DNA from: Collimonas arenae
GTDB lineage: Bacteria; Pseudomonadota; Gammaproteobacteria; Burkholderiales; Burkholderiaceae_D
Length of the DNA stretch: 64,000 nt
Assembly: GCF_000786695.1 (NCBI RefSeq)
Contig: NZ_CP009962.1
Coordinates: forward strand, 4,154,001 to 4,218,000
Direction of reading: 5' to 3'
Part shown: positions 35,692-44,856 of the stretch, in pieces
How positions within the stretch are numbered: position 1 is the first letter of the stretch
How the letters are laid out: every line of letters starts with the position of its first letter
Made by a program: the position numbers and the translations under genes
The notes under the pieces: generated by a model
What the model saw: the letters and a program-made list of their open reading frames with translations, nothing else
What the model was told of the DNA's origin: nothing
Databases searched by the model: none

Positions 35692-36834
35692 CTATGTTTG
35701 AAGCTGAAACCTGGACTGCCCCATTTTTTCGGCAATTCTTTTGCCTTGTGCACGTAAGGGCGTCTCGACAAAGCGGTAGTTAAGTTCGCTGAATATGACT
35801 ACCAGCACTGCTGCAGTGAGAGCGAGCCTTACGTTGTAGGTATGATCGAAAATGGTATCTGTGGGAGCAATCCAAAACCAGATCTGCCGACTCATCAGAT
35901 AAGCCGGCATGTGCGTCAGATACAGCGCATAGGAGCGGCTGCCAACCCAAAGCAATATGCGCTTCAATGGATTGTCCGGCATCAGATAATCCATGTCATA
36001 AGACGCAATCCATACCAGCACAATGGAAATCAACGCCACGATGCCGACCCAATAGCGAAAATCCTGATATTGCGGCGATCCGATTTTTGCGAGACCTGCC
36101 AGAAGAATCAGCAACAGCGTAAAACGCGCCCAGTTTAGATTTTTCAAGAACACCGGCTCCAACCTGCGATAACTGTCATGCTTGCTCCAGATTGCCAGCA
36201 ACACACCTAACAACAGCGCATCAGATCGCACCAGCATCAGAAATAAGGAATGGTGACGATTCGCAAAAAATTGCAGCACAACCAAGATAATCAATACACT
36301 GGACAGCCAGCGACGACAAATAAAGACGGCAAACGGTAGCAGCAGATAAAACTGCTCTTCCAGGGAAAGGCTCCAATATGGCGTAGTCGGACCAAGTTCA
36401 TCATGGCCGAACTTCAACATCACGCGGAAATTCATGTAGTTCAAAAATCCTGCCAGGCTTCCTTCCAGATTCACCTGAAGCGAGCTGAATATTCCAGATT
36501 TCTTGAACGCGACTGTTGCCAGCAGCAACAGTACCAGCCAAAGCCACGCGGTAGGCCACAAGCGCCAGGCGCGCCTTACCCAGAATTTGACTGCAACTGA
36601 AAAAAATGTTTCCCGATCCCCGCTGCGATCAAGCCGCGGAATCAAATCTCTGGCAATCACGAATCCCGAAATCGCAAAGAACAAATCAACGCCATTCCAG
36701 AATCCGAAATGCGTGTAGATGAACGCAAGACCGTCGCTTGGCTGCCCGAATAAATTGAAGCGCGTATGCTCGAACAAAACGAATAGCACCGCGATTCCGC
36801 GCAATAGCTCGATATCTTTAATGCGATGATTCAT
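35692..36834 (-). CDS. Acyltransferase 3 family membrane protein (OafA-like)
   Basis: A 380-residue multi-span membrane acyltransferase. MNHRIKDIELLRGIAVLFVLFEHTRF carries the family His near residue 23, followed by about ten spans, FAISGFVIARDLIPRLDRSGD and PYWSLSLEEQFYLL. Members acetylate or acylate surface sugars from the inner membrane. Between the two methyltransferase genes (gaps 26 and 19 bases) it resembles PA5458 of the P. aeruginosa set. Probably O-acetylates the polymer or core. Confidence 0.88.
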   Translation of the reverse strand: MNHRIKDIELLRGIAVLFVLFEHTRFNLFGQPSDGLAFIYTHFGFWNGVDLFFAISGFVIARDLIPRLDRSGDRETFFSVAVKFWVRRAWRLWPTAWLWLVLLLLATVAFKKSGIFSSLQVNLEGSLAGFLNYMNFRVMLKFGHDELGPTTPYWSLSLEEQFYLLLPFAVFICRRWLSSVLIILVVLQFFANRHHSLFLMLVRSDALLLGVLLAIWSKHDSYRRLEPVFLKNLNWARFTLLLILLAGLAKIGSPQYQDFRYWVGIVALISIVLVWIASYDMDYLMPDNPLKRILLWVGSRSYALYLTHMPAYLMSRQIWFWIAPTDTIFDHTYNVRLALTAAVLVVIFSELNYRFVETPLRAQGKRIAEKMGQSRFQLQT

Positions 36835-36853
36835 AGGTCATCAGCTCCGACGT

Positions 36854-37726
36854 TTATCTATGCTCTGGCTTGCGGGCGATAATCGCCTGGCTCTTGGGCA
36901 TGACGCTATCCAATACTTGCTTGATCCTGGCTCCCTCCGGCAACGAAATCAATTGATACCAAGTCTTTGCCCATTCATTGAGCAAAGGTGAATAAGGCGG
37001 TTTGATGTTATCGCGCGTAGCGCCATCGCCGGTGGATTCGCCTGCCCAATACAGGCACATCCAGACTGACCAAAAAAAACCGGACGCGTGATGCCGTTCG
37101 ATCTGCAAACCGGCATCAGTCACCAATGCTGCGAACGCATCACGCTCGAAAACATGAATATGGTTGGGCTTTTGAAAATGCGACGGCGGTGCCAGTTGTT
37201 TCTGCAAACCTTCTCCGACCGGATCCGGAACGGTCAGCAAATAAAGTGCGCCGGGCTGGCCAACGCGAACAAGTTCGGCCAGTACCTTTGTTGGATCGTC
37301 GACATGCTCCAGCATTTCCATGGCGACGATGCGGCTGACGCTGCCATCGGCTAGCGGTAGCGGGTCGGTGTCGCCAACCAGCGCCTGGAAGCTACGCGCC
37401 GGAACATTCGCCACATTGGCAGACAATCGTTCGACTTGCTCCGCGTCGGTATCTGAAAAAATCACATGCGCGCCACAACGCGCGGCGAACAAGGTAGCCC
37501 CACCCTCGCCGCAACCGACATCGAGGACAATATCTTCCGGACCAATTGGAAAACCCTTCAATAACTCGCTGGTGTCGGTTTGAAACCAACCGCTTTGCAC
37601 AGTATCGATAAAACCGCAGACACGTGAATCAACCACGCCATCCGCCGATACCGGCGCAGGCAACTTTTCCTGTTCAGTTATTTTTGCTTTCGAGGGACGC
37701 CACCAACCGGAAAGGAACTTGATCAT
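36854..37726 (-). CDS. Class I SAM methyltransferase, polysaccharide cluster (second of two)
   Basis: A 290-residue methyltransferase, similar along its whole length to the gene at 34808-35665. IVLDVGCGEGGATLFAARCGAHVIF (SAM loop), IVAMEMLEHVDDPTKVL, LLTVPDPVGEG and a C-terminal MPKSQAIIARKPEHR. It starts with ATG at 37726 overlapping the upstream stop by four bases (ATGA), a reliable start; the longer frame is rejected. Probably a tandem-duplicated partner that methylates a different position or step of the rhamnan. Confidence 0.85.
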   Translation of the reverse strand: MIKFLSGWWRPSKAKITEQEKLPAPVSADGVVDSRVCGFIDTVQSGWFQTDTSELLKGFPIGPEDIVLDVGCGEGGATLFAARCGAHVIFSDTDAEQVERLSANVANVPARSFQALVGDTDPLPLADGSVSRIVAMEMLEHVDDPTKVLAELVRVGQPGALYLLTVPDPVGEGLQKQLAPPSHFQKPNHIHVFERDAFAALVTDAGLQIERHHASGFFWSVWMCLYWAGESTGDGATRDNIKPPYSPLLNEWAKTWYQLISLPEGARIKQVLDSVMPKSQAIIARKPEHR

Positions 37727-39048
37727 AGGGTGACCTTTTCCGATGTGAGGTCGATATCGCGCTTGTGCATAGCGATCCGGCTGGCAAGGAAAGATTCGAG
37801 ACGTTCCTTGACCACCGCATGCGAACAATGCTGCTGCAACCGCTGAACTGCGTGGTCGGCCATTTGCCAATACCTTGCCGGATCCTGCTTGGCGACGCGA
37901 TAACTTTCCTTGTAGGCGGCAAGCAATGTACCCCAGTCTATGCGGTAACGCAGGGTACGGTATGCCTGGCGCGGATCATGCGGCCAGTGGCTCGGTTCTG
38001 TGTTGGAGTCCAGTACAAAGGCGTTGTCGCTGTCAATATAGTCGGCCATTGCCGTGTTGCGTGGCGCAATGGCTGGCTTTCCACAGGACATGAATTCCAT
38101 CAAAGGCAGGCACTGGCCTTCCCCATGCGAGGTATTCAGGATATAGGTTGTTGCCGACACCAGCTTTTCATAATCCGCGTCGCTCAGATAACCGTGGATC
38201 AACAGAACCCTGCATTTGAACGGTGTCAGCTTGTACACATTCTCCAGCAAATTATCGATACCGATCTTGACGTCATTGTGCGTCAGCTTTAATACCAGTG
38301 TGGCCTCTTCGACGTCGCGGAACGCCCAGCAAAATGCGCTGATCATGTCGTACCAGTTCTTGCGTCCGTCATAGGGGTTGAAGACCGAGGTATACACCAC
38401 GCCGTCGATATGGACCTTGACCGGCTCGCGCTTCGCAAGCGCCGGCGGCCGGACCAGGTCCGGCTTGGGATAACGGCGCAACGGGACGCTATACGGTGAA
38501 AGATCGACCGTGCGGCTATCGATGACCGTGCCGGCAACCAGCAGATCAACGCCATCAGGATAATTTGCAATCGATAATTTCTCGCGCAATGCGGCAAAAC
38601 GATCCCAGACCGGCGCAGGTATCGCCGCTACCAGAAACTCTGGCGTCATTGCCTGCCGTACCGAATTTGCAGTGTATGCGGAATGTGTAATCGCGCTGCC
38701 TACTTTATCGAACACATAGCGCCAGTCATGGCGCGGCTCGCCAAGCCAGACTTCATTAGGCAGTGTGCTGAATTCCCATGCAAATACAGGAACAGTCGGA
38801 CAAACAAGACCCACCGCGGTTTTATGCGGCGGCGAAAACGACAGGAAAACGCAGGACTCCCCATGTGCTTTGGCGCTTCGGTAGATGTCGTCCACTTCAC
38901 GTTCAGGATCACTGACGGTAACCACGATGCCCAACTGCTCAAGCACCGGGCGAAATTCCTTCAGCACAAAGTAGTAGCTGTATTCGGGCAAGCCCAGATT
39001 GGAAACAATCGAACCGGCGTTGGTATCGGAGTAAATAATAATAATCAT
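37723..39048 (-). CDS. Glycosyltransferase, paralogue B of a tandem pair
   Basis: A 441-residue glycosyltransferase. MIIIIYSDTNAGSIVSNLGLPEYSYYFVLKEF opens it, PTVPVFAWEFSTLPNEVW follows, and SHGEGQCLPLMEFMSCGKPAIAPR has the EX7E motif of GT4 enzymes. It is similar over both ends to the next gene upstream, but lacks that gene's 110-residue insert. The family resemblance to PA5455/PA5456 of the P. aeruginosa locus is inferred from position and class. Start chosen at the second Met because the paralogue begins at the same point. Confidence 0.82.
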   Translation of the reverse strand: MIIIIYSDTNAGSIVSNLGLPEYSYYFVLKEFRPVLEQLGIVVTVSDPEREVDDIYRSAKAHGESCVFLSFSPPHKTAVGLVCPTVPVFAWEFSTLPNEVWLGEPRHDWRYVFDKVGSAITHSAYTANSVRQAMTPEFLVAAIPAPVWDRFAALREKLSIANYPDGVDLLVAGTVIDSRTVDLSPYSVPLRRYPKPDLVRPPALAKREPVKVHIDGVVYTSVFNPYDGRKNWYDMISAFCWAFRDVEEATLVLKLTHNDVKIGIDNLLENVYKLTPFKCRVLLIHGYLSDADYEKLVSATTYILNTSHGEGQCLPLMEFMSCGKPAIAPRNTAMADYIDSDNAFVLDSNTEPSHWPHDPRQAYRTLRYRIDWGTLLAAYKESYRVAKQDPARYWQMADHAVQRLQQHCSHAVVKERLESFLASRIAMHKRDIDLTSEKVTL

Positions 39049-39087
39049 CTGGCACCGGGCTTTAGGGAAGGCCATAGGAAAGCGACA

Positions 39088-40746
39088 TCATGCATATTCC
39101 TCCACTGGTTGCTGGAAGAAACTGCGCAACTGCTCCTTCACGACCGTGCGGGAACTATAGGATTCCAGCCGCGCCATGGCCTGCATACTCATATCGAGGT
39201 ATTTTTCCGGCTGCTGCTTCACTGTGCGGTAACTATCCGAATACGCAGTACAAATCGACTCCCAGTCCAGGCGATAACGCAAGGTGCGGAACAGGTCGCG
39301 CGGATCATGCGGCCAGACATTATGTTCAAGACTAGACTTGATAATGAAAGCTGCGTCAGCGTCAATATAATCTTCCATCGCCGTGTGCCGTGGCGCGATC
39401 ACGGGCTTCCCGCAGCACATGAACTCCATCAGCGGCAGGCACAAGCCTTCGCACAAGGAAGTATTCACGTAATAGCTGGTAGCACCGATCAATTCTTCAT
39501 AGGCCGCTTCATCCAGATAAGCGTGCAAAGTCACGACCCTGCATTTGAATGGCGCCAACTGCGACAACAAGGTGAGCAAGGTATTGTGATACCGCGACAG
39601 ATCGCGCTCACTCATTTTCAGCACCAGCGTTGCGTCCTCAACCTCGCGAAATGTCCAGCAAAACGCGGTCACCATGTCGAACCAGTTCTTGCGGCCATCC
39701 TTGGGACTGAGGATAGAGGTATACACAACACCGCTCAGATCTACAGTCGCCTCAGGTTCCCGTTCCAGTTCCTGCACTGGCGGAATAGGCGTCGGAGTTA
39801 CTTCCTCGATCGGTTCAATCGCCTTGGGACTGTCTTCCAGTGCTACCGGCAACGGTGGTATTGCGTTACTTTCGTAGCCCAGCATCGCGCGTGCGAGGGT
39901 ATTGCCGCTGCGTCCGCTAACGGCCACCGCCCGGGCCAGCCACAAAGGCAACAGATCCCGCACAGCCTCCCGGTACCACGTCAGTAAATGACGTTTAGTT
40001 ACCGCGAGCCGGTAACGCAGAGTTTTAGCCGGTGCTGCGGGTTCAGGCGGTGCTGGCATTTGTTCAGGCTCAGGTTCGGGCTGGGGAGGCGGCGGTGCAG
40101 TTTGCGCTTCCGGCTGGGCTGGCGGCGGCATGGTTTGCGCTTCCGGCTCATCCGTCGTTTGCGAGAAAGTCATGTGTGCAATCAGACCGTCGGCGGACAA
40201 ACCCAGCAGATGACTATCGATCACGATACCGCGTAGTTGCAGCTGACTTTGACTTGGCGGCAACCTGGCTCCAAATCGCGCGCGCGGGTCGGCAAACTGC
40301 TCCCACAATGGCGCCGGCGCCGCCAGTACAGGAAATGTCGCACCCATCGCCTCTCTGACAATGCGAGCCGTATAGCTGGACAAGGTGATCGCTTTGCCAT
40401 GACGGCCGAATACTATGCGCCAATCATTACGGACGTCTTCATCCCAGAGTTCATCAGGAATATTGCTGTATTCCCAAGCGAACACCGATACTGTCGGGCA
40501 CCGGAGGTCGATCAAGGTTTTATTTGGCGGAGAAAAGGAAAGGAAAACACATTCTTCCCCGCGTTGCCGGTGCGCGTCGAACAGCGGATCGACTTCGGTT
40601 TCAGGGTGCTGCACCACGGTCACCGTGCCAAGCTCTGTCAATACAGTGCGAAAAGCTTTCAAGACAAAGTAGTAGCTGTACTCTGGTAAACCAAGGCTTT
40701 TGTTGATTGCACTTTCGCCAATATCCGAATACAGAATGAAATTCAT
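39088..40746 (-). CDS. Glycosyltransferase, paralogue A with Pro/Glu/Gln-rich insert
   Basis: A 552-residue relative of the gene at 37723-39048: same beginning (NFILYSDIGESAINKSLGLPEYSYYFVLKAF) and same end (CEGLCLPLMEFMCCGKPVIAPRHTAM, EX7E). Between them, residues about 195-335 are an insert absent from the paralogue. It has a Pro/Glu/Gln/Ala-rich tract (199-241, with PEAQT twice), a short basic helical part (244-285), and a second Pro/Glu-rich tract (295-332). The insert looks like a disordered tether or a membrane or partner contact. First gene of the cluster. ATG at 40746. Confidence 0.85.
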   Translation of the reverse strand: MNFILYSDIGESAINKSLGLPEYSYYFVLKAFRTVLTELGTVTVVQHPETEVDPLFDAHRQRGEECVFLSFSPPNKTLIDLRCPTVSVFAWEYSNIPDELWDEDVRNDWRIVFGRHGKAITLSSYTARIVREAMGATFPVLAAPAPLWEQFADPRARFGARLPPSQSQLQLRGIVIDSHLLGLSADGLIAHMTFSQTTDEPEAQTMPPPAQPEAQTAPPPPQPEPEPEQMPAPPEPAAPAKTLRYRLAVTKRHLLTWYREAVRDLLPLWLARAVAVSGRSGNTLARAMLGYESNAIPPLPVALEDSPKAIEPIEEVTPTPIPPVQELEREPEATVDLSGVVYTSILSPKDGRKNWFDMVTAFCWTFREVEDATLVLKMSERDLSRYHNTLLTLLSQLAPFKCRVVTLHAYLDEAAYEELIGATSYYVNTSLCEGLCLPLMEFMCCGKPVIAPRHTAMEDYIDADAAFIIKSSLEHNVWPHDPRDLFRTLRYRLDWESICTAYSDSYRTVKQQPEKYLDMSMQAMARLESYSSRTVVKEQLRSFFQQPVEEYA

Positions 40747-41192
40747 CAAAATCGTACTTTTAATCGAATGTTAATCGTCTACATCATTACCGCCACGATA
40801 ATCCGCGCCAGTATCTTGCTGTTTCAGACTTGTCTCAGCCCCGTAGTCGAGGCCATTCTTTTTTATGCGTGGGAGAAGTGTGGGAGCAGCCATGAGGCGC
40901 ATCGCCAAGAAAGTTTCCTGTCAAACACTGTCCACTGGCGATAATACCTGATACCGCGCGATGGTAGTGGAATGAGGCTGGGCTTTAGAGAGAGCCCCCT
41001 ATTATGCAGAAATCTTTTCGCATGGATTCTTTTGCCGGCATCATAGGCAAAATATCCGGAAGAGCTAAGTGCAAAGGGATATGGCGCGACGCAGTGCGCG
41101 CGCTCATTACATCAACGCATACTGGCTAGTGTTAGCGCCAAAGGGGCATACCACTTGGCGCGGGCGATTGCCGCGATGGCCGCTTTATGCGA
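40747..41192 (-). promoter_or_regulatory. 446-bp gene-free region upstream of the polysaccharide operon
   Basis: This stretch separates the operon from the IS5-like gene and must contain the operon's promoter, though I could not pick a convincing -35/-10 pair. GGCGGTAAT on the minus strand (40794-40786), about 40 bases before the first ATG, partly resembles the RfaH ops element (GGCGGTAGNNT), but one core base differs. No gene is supported. Confidence 0.35.
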
Positions 41193-41663
41193 TCAACTGG
41201 TCTGGACGTCGTTGCTAACCAGCCAGACCCATGATGATGAGAGTTCGTCGGCCCGTGGCGGCTTGGTATTGGCTCCGGCGGCCGATGCGAGGGCGCGGCC
41301 GTAAATTTTGACGTTGTCGCGCCGGATCGATCTTTCCGTATTCAGTCGTGTGTGCTCATCGCCCAGAATAATAATGGCTTGCAATATCACTTGCAGTTCG
41401 TGCTCGTCGACCAGGTTTTCCGCCACGCGCCGCCAGACATCTGCCTTGGTCCAACGCCGGAAACGCATGTAGCTGGTTCTCCAGCGGCCAAACTCCGGCG
41501 CCAGGTTACTCCATGTACCCGCTTTCAGCGCAACCCACAGGACCGCCTCCATAAACAGCCGATTGTCACGACCGCACATGCCGGAATCTCCCGGCCGCCC
41601 TACCAGCAAAGGCTCCAGTTTCTCCCATTGGTCATCACGAAGAACGCTATTAATTTTGTGCAT
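41193..41663 (-). pseudogene. IS5-family transposase relic (DUF4096 N-terminal part)
   Basis: A 156-residue frame. The first ~90 residues fit the DUF4096 N-terminal domain of IS5-like transposases: RDDQWEKLEPLLVGRPGDSGMCGRDNRLFMEAVLWVALKAGTWSNLAPEFGRW, then RFRRWTKADVWRRVAENL. The rest departs from the family and no DDE catalytic part, second frame or terminal inverted repeats were found nearby. Read as a truncated relic, though a small domesticated regulator cannot be excluded. It sits in the boundary between the polysaccharide operon and an AT-rich tract. Confidence 0.65.
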
Positions 41664-42138
41664 CTATCTACTCTTTGATTGTTGAACTTGAATCAGGCGC
41701 TTGATTTTCTTTATAGAAAATCTTTTTCTTTTGGAAATCGCCGGACCACATCCAATCGATTAACCCTGTCGCTGTGCGTTCACCGATTTGTTAAGTCCGG
41801 CGATACCACGCAAGCACAGAGTAAAAGCAAGAGCCGTATGAAACCACTGAAAAATCGAATTTTTAACTATAGTTCACATAAATTAACGATATTTATCTAT
41901 CTAATGAGGTTAGATACGCATTTAATATTTCCGAAATGAAACCAAATGTATTTAACTATTTCTTTTTGAAAATATTTACTATTCATCGGTTTCGCAAAAA
42001 AATGCCGGGAGATAATTTCACAATCCCAAAAATCATAGTTAACAATAGGGGCTCTGGAGCACATCAGCAACAGGCTCGAAATAGTAACATTGTCACATTG
42101 CAACTACGTAAGTTCATTACCAGCAGCTTACGGAGAAA
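41664..42138. other. 475-bp AT-rich gene-free stretch
   Basis: No convincing gene on either strand. Clearly more AT-rich than the flanking genes. Contains a perfect hairpin GATTTTCT-TTAT-AGAAAATC (41703-41722) followed by a T-rich run, which would be a weak terminator for plus-strand transcription. Possibly a decayed insertion. Confidence 0.6.
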
Positions 42139-43026
42139 TCAGCGAAAGGAGGACAAAGCAACCAGGATCTGGGCAATGTTGTAACGCATCATGTGCAGGT
42201 AAGTCGGCGCCGGACCGCCTGGCGCAGATAAAGCGTCCGCATACAGTTTGCCGCCTGGCGCAACCCCGGCGTCGCGACTGAGTTGTTGCAGTAGCCGCGG
42301 ATTGCTCATGTTCTCGAAAAACACTGCTTTGACATGTTGCTGCTTTATTTGCCGGATCAGCAAGGCGATATCATGCGCGCTGGGTTCACTATCGGTAGAA
42401 ACCCCCTGTGCCGCGAGAAAAACGACGCCATAATGCGCGCCGAAATATTCAAAGGCATCGTGCGAGGTGATAACCGTGCGCCGCAAGGCTGGAATAGCGG
42501 AAAATTGCGCCTGCGCCCATCGATCCAGGTCAGCCAAGGCACGCAGGTAGCGTTCCCCGTTTGCCTTGTATGCTGCGCTGCTTGCCGGATCGAGTTTGCT
42601 CAGCGCCGCAACGATATTGCGAGTGTAGATCATTACATTGACAGGATCCTGCCAGGCGTGCGGATCCGGTCGCGCGCCTTTCCCCGGTCGTTGCCGGGCC
42701 AGCACGCCGTCACTCGCGACTACAATGCTGCCCCTATAATCGGCAGCGTCTGTCAAACGCGCCATCCAGCCCTCAAACCCCAGGCCGTTGATCACCACCA
42801 GCCTGGCCTTGGCGATTGCTTCGACATCGGCTGGCGTCGGCTCGAACACATGCGCATCCTGGTCCGGCCCGACCAGCGTCGACACCGCTACCCGGTCGCC
42901 ACCGACAGTATTGACGATGTCGCCGAGAATGCTAAAACTGGCGACCACTGGAATTTTTTCTGCCGCCATGGCATTGCTGCCGATCGACAGCAATGCGATC
43001 ACTATTAATTTACTTAAATTTTTCAC
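42139..43026 (-). CDS. aztC: Zinc ABC transporter substrate-binding protein, AztC type
   Basis: A 295-residue periplasmic cluster A-I binding protein with a signal peptide (KNLSKLIVIALLSIGSNAMAAE, about residues 2-23). Ligand His residues appear in DQDAHVFEPTPAD, DPHAWQDP and TSHDAFEYFGAHYG, with an acidic residue in LYADALSAPGGPAPTYLHMMRYN; the usual His-rich loop of ZnuA is missing. QGVSTDSEPSAHD and the C-terminal block are strongly like Paracoccus AztC, from memory. It would deliver Zn2+ to AztBA. Starts at GTG (43026); no upstream ATG is near. Confidence 0.85.
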   Translation of the reverse strand: MKNLSKLIVIALLSIGSNAMAAEKIPVVASFSILGDIVNTVGGDRVAVSTLVGPDQDAHVFEPTPADVEAIAKARLVVINGLGFEGWMARLTDAADYRGSIVVASDGVLARQRPGKGARPDPHAWQDPVNVMIYTRNIVAALSKLDPASSAAYKANGERYLRALADLDRWAQAQFSAIPALRRTVITSHDAFEYFGAHYGVVFLAAQGVSTDSEPSAHDIALLIRQIKQQHVKAVFFENMSNPRLLQQLSRDAGVAPGGKLYADALSAPGGPAPTYLHMMRYNIAQILVALSSFR

Positions 43027-43056
43027 GATAACTCTCGATAGGTAAGGAAAAGCCGA

Positions 43057-43950
43057 CTACTCCGCAAGCTCGGCCGGACGCCGCCATACCCGTGGCAGAC
43101 AGCCGTGTGGCGCGATCAGCAGAGAAACCAGATAACAGGCCGCTGCGCAAATGATGATGGCCGGGCCGGAGGGAGCTGCCGTGTAATAGGAAACCAGCAA
43201 GCCGGCATAGGCTGCCAGTGCCGCCTGGATTGCGCTATTCAACAATTGCGCCGGCAAAGTGTCATGCCACAATCGCGCAGAGACTGCGGGCAACATCATC
43301 AGCCCCACAGCCATCAGGGTGCCGAGGGTCTGGAATGAGGCCACCAGATTCATCACTACCAGCATCAGGAACATATGCTGGTACATAGCGCCGCGTCTGC
43401 CGCTTGCGGCCAGATAGGAAGGATCGAAACTTTCCAGTAGCAAGCCGCGATACGCCAGCGCGCCTGCCAGCAGACTGAAGGTACTGACACCTGCCACCAA
43501 AAGCAGGCCGTCACGGTCGACCCCGAGCACGTTGCCAAACAAGATATGCAATAAGTCCAGCTTCGAGCCATTCATCGATATCAGCATCACACCAAGCGCC
43601 AGCGCGATCAGGTAGACGGAAGCCAGGCTGGCGTCTTCTTTCAGGCCGGTATGGCGGCTGATCCGTGCAGCGATGCAAACCACGATCACGCCTGCCAGAA
43701 AGCCGCCGATACTAAGCGCCGGCAGCGACAGGCCGAACAAGATAAAGCCGATCGCCACCCCGGGCAGCACTGCGTGGCTGAGCGCATCCCCGAACAGGCT
43801 CATGTGCCGCAAAGTCAGTAACACACCCAGCGGCGCACTGCTGAACGCCAGCGCCAAGGTGCCGATCAGAGCTCGCCGCATGAATGCAAATTCGGCAAAC
43901 GGCGCCCATGCAAGCTGTTGCACTGTGTGCAGCCAGGAAAACACACTCAT
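43057..43950 (-). CDS. aztB: Zinc ABC transporter permease, AztB type
   Basis: A 297-residue metal ABC-3 permease with about eight spans. AFMRRALIGTLALAFSSAPLGVLLTLRHMSLFGDALSHAVLPGVAIGF is the family signature (in part LFGDALSHAVLPG). Inner membrane partner of the ATPase upstream and binding protein downstream. Overlap with aztA is ATGA (43947-43950), aztC follows after 30 bases. Without the binding protein its metal could be Zn2+ or Mn2+; the operon context with a COG0523 GTPase and Zur-like boxes favours Zn2+. Confidence 0.88.
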   Translation of the reverse strand: MSVFSWLHTVQQLAWAPFAEFAFMRRALIGTLALAFSSAPLGVLLTLRHMSLFGDALSHAVLPGVAIGFILFGLSLPALSIGGFLAGVIVVCIAARISRHTGLKEDASLASVYLIALALGVMLISMNGSKLDLLHILFGNVLGVDRDGLLLVAGVSTFSLLAGALAYRGLLLESFDPSYLAASGRRGAMYQHMFLMLVVMNLVASFQTLGTLMAVGLMMLPAVSARLWHDTLPAQLLNSAIQAALAAYAGLLVSYYTAAPSGPAIIICAAACYLVSLLIAPHGCLPRVWRRPAELAE

Positions 43951-44690
43951 GCTGCAACCTCAACCGCTCCATGTTCAATGTTCGTATCCGCCTCGTCCGG
44001 CATGTGCCTGGCCCGCTGCAGATTGACCTCGCCCAGCACTTGTCCGGTATCGCCCCAGGCCACCAATTGCCGCGCCAGCATGACTGCCTGCGGAAAATGC
44101 CGGCGCACTTGTTCATGATCATGCAACACGGCAATCACGGTGCGCTGCTGGGCATGCCATTCACGGATAAGCATTAGCAAATCTTCCGTGGTTCTCGCGT
44201 CCACTGCGTTGAAGGGCTCATCCAGCAAGATCAAATCAGCATCCTGAACCACGATCCGCGCAAACAGCACACGCTGCATCTGTCCTGCCGACAAGGTAGC
44301 GATGGATCGTCGTTCGAAGCCGTGCAAACCAACCGCGCGAAGCGCCTCCCTGGCGCCTTCTATCATTGCCGAAGTAACGCTGCCGAAACTCCCCAAGCGC
44401 GGCCAGTATCCGAGACACACGCAATCCAGCACGGCGATCGGAAAATTGCGATCGATTTCCGCCTGCTGCGGCAAATAAGCAATCAGCTTGCGTGCAACGT
44501 GCATCTCAACATGACCGCTATCGATAGGTACAAGGCCCAGCAGAGCCTTCAATAAAGTGCTTTTTCCGGCGCCGTTCGGCCCCACGACAGCCGTCAGAGA
44601 GGCACGCGCAAAAGCCCCTGTTATATGCCGCAATGCCGGTCGCCGGTGGTAAGCCAGGCTGATATCATGAACCACGACGGCAGGCCTCAT
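43947..44690 (-). CDS. aztA: Zinc ABC transporter ATPase, AztA type
   Basis: A 247-residue ATPase: GPNGAGKSTLLKALLGLVP (Walker A), LSAGQMQRVLFARIV (signature), DLILLDEPFNAVD (Walker B) and HDHEQVRRHFP. Start at 44690 (MRPAVVVHD) lies four bases inside the preceding small gene's end (ATGA), so it is chosen over a much longer frame that overlaps the COG0523 gene. Powers Zn2+ import by AztB. Confidence 0.9.
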   Translation of the reverse strand: MRPAVVVHDISLAYHRRPALRHITGAFARASLTAVVGPNGAGKSTLLKALLGLVPIDSGHVEMHVARKLIAYLPQQAEIDRNFPIAVLDCVCLGYWPRLGSFGSVTSAMIEGAREALRAVGLHGFERRSIATLSAGQMQRVLFARIVVQDADLILLDEPFNAVDARTTEDLLMLIREWHAQQRTVIAVLHDHEQVRRHFPQAVMLARQLVAWGDTGQVLGEVNLQRARHMPDEADTNIEHGAVEVAA

Positions 44691-44854
44691 CCTAGCGCTC
44701 CCGCCAGCGCCCAGGCAACACCCAACCACAATACAAGACATGCCGGCAGCACCAGCAACAGCCGCAGCCAGGCCGCGCGGGCCAATATGCTGGGGCGCAT
44801 TGGCGGCGCGGGTAGCCTCAACGCCGACGCACGCGATTGATTGGTATCTGCCAT
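44687..44854 (-). CDS. 55-residue single-span membrane protein in the zinc operon
   Basis: A short frame, MADTNQSRASALRL at the start, a proline-containing linker, and one Leu/Val/Ala-rich membrane span (about residues 29-53). It starts two bases after the COG0523 GTPase stop and ends with a four-base overlap with aztA, so it is tightly locked in the operon. I do not recognise a family. Role may be assembly of the importer or linkage with the GTPase. Confidence 0.6.
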   Translation of the reverse strand: MADTNQSRASALRLPAPPMRPSILARAAWLRLLLVLPACLVLWLGVAWALAGALG

Positions 44855-44856
44855 GA

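Noticed and set aside
38683..39987. A 434-codon open frame antisense to the two paralogous glycosyltransferases
   Set aside because: It runs across the boundary of two real genes and shows no protein-like features.
40786..40794. RfaH ops-like element before the polysaccharide operon
   Set aside because: Core is GGCGGTAA rather than GGCGGTAG and the flanking bases do not match; chance match is likely.
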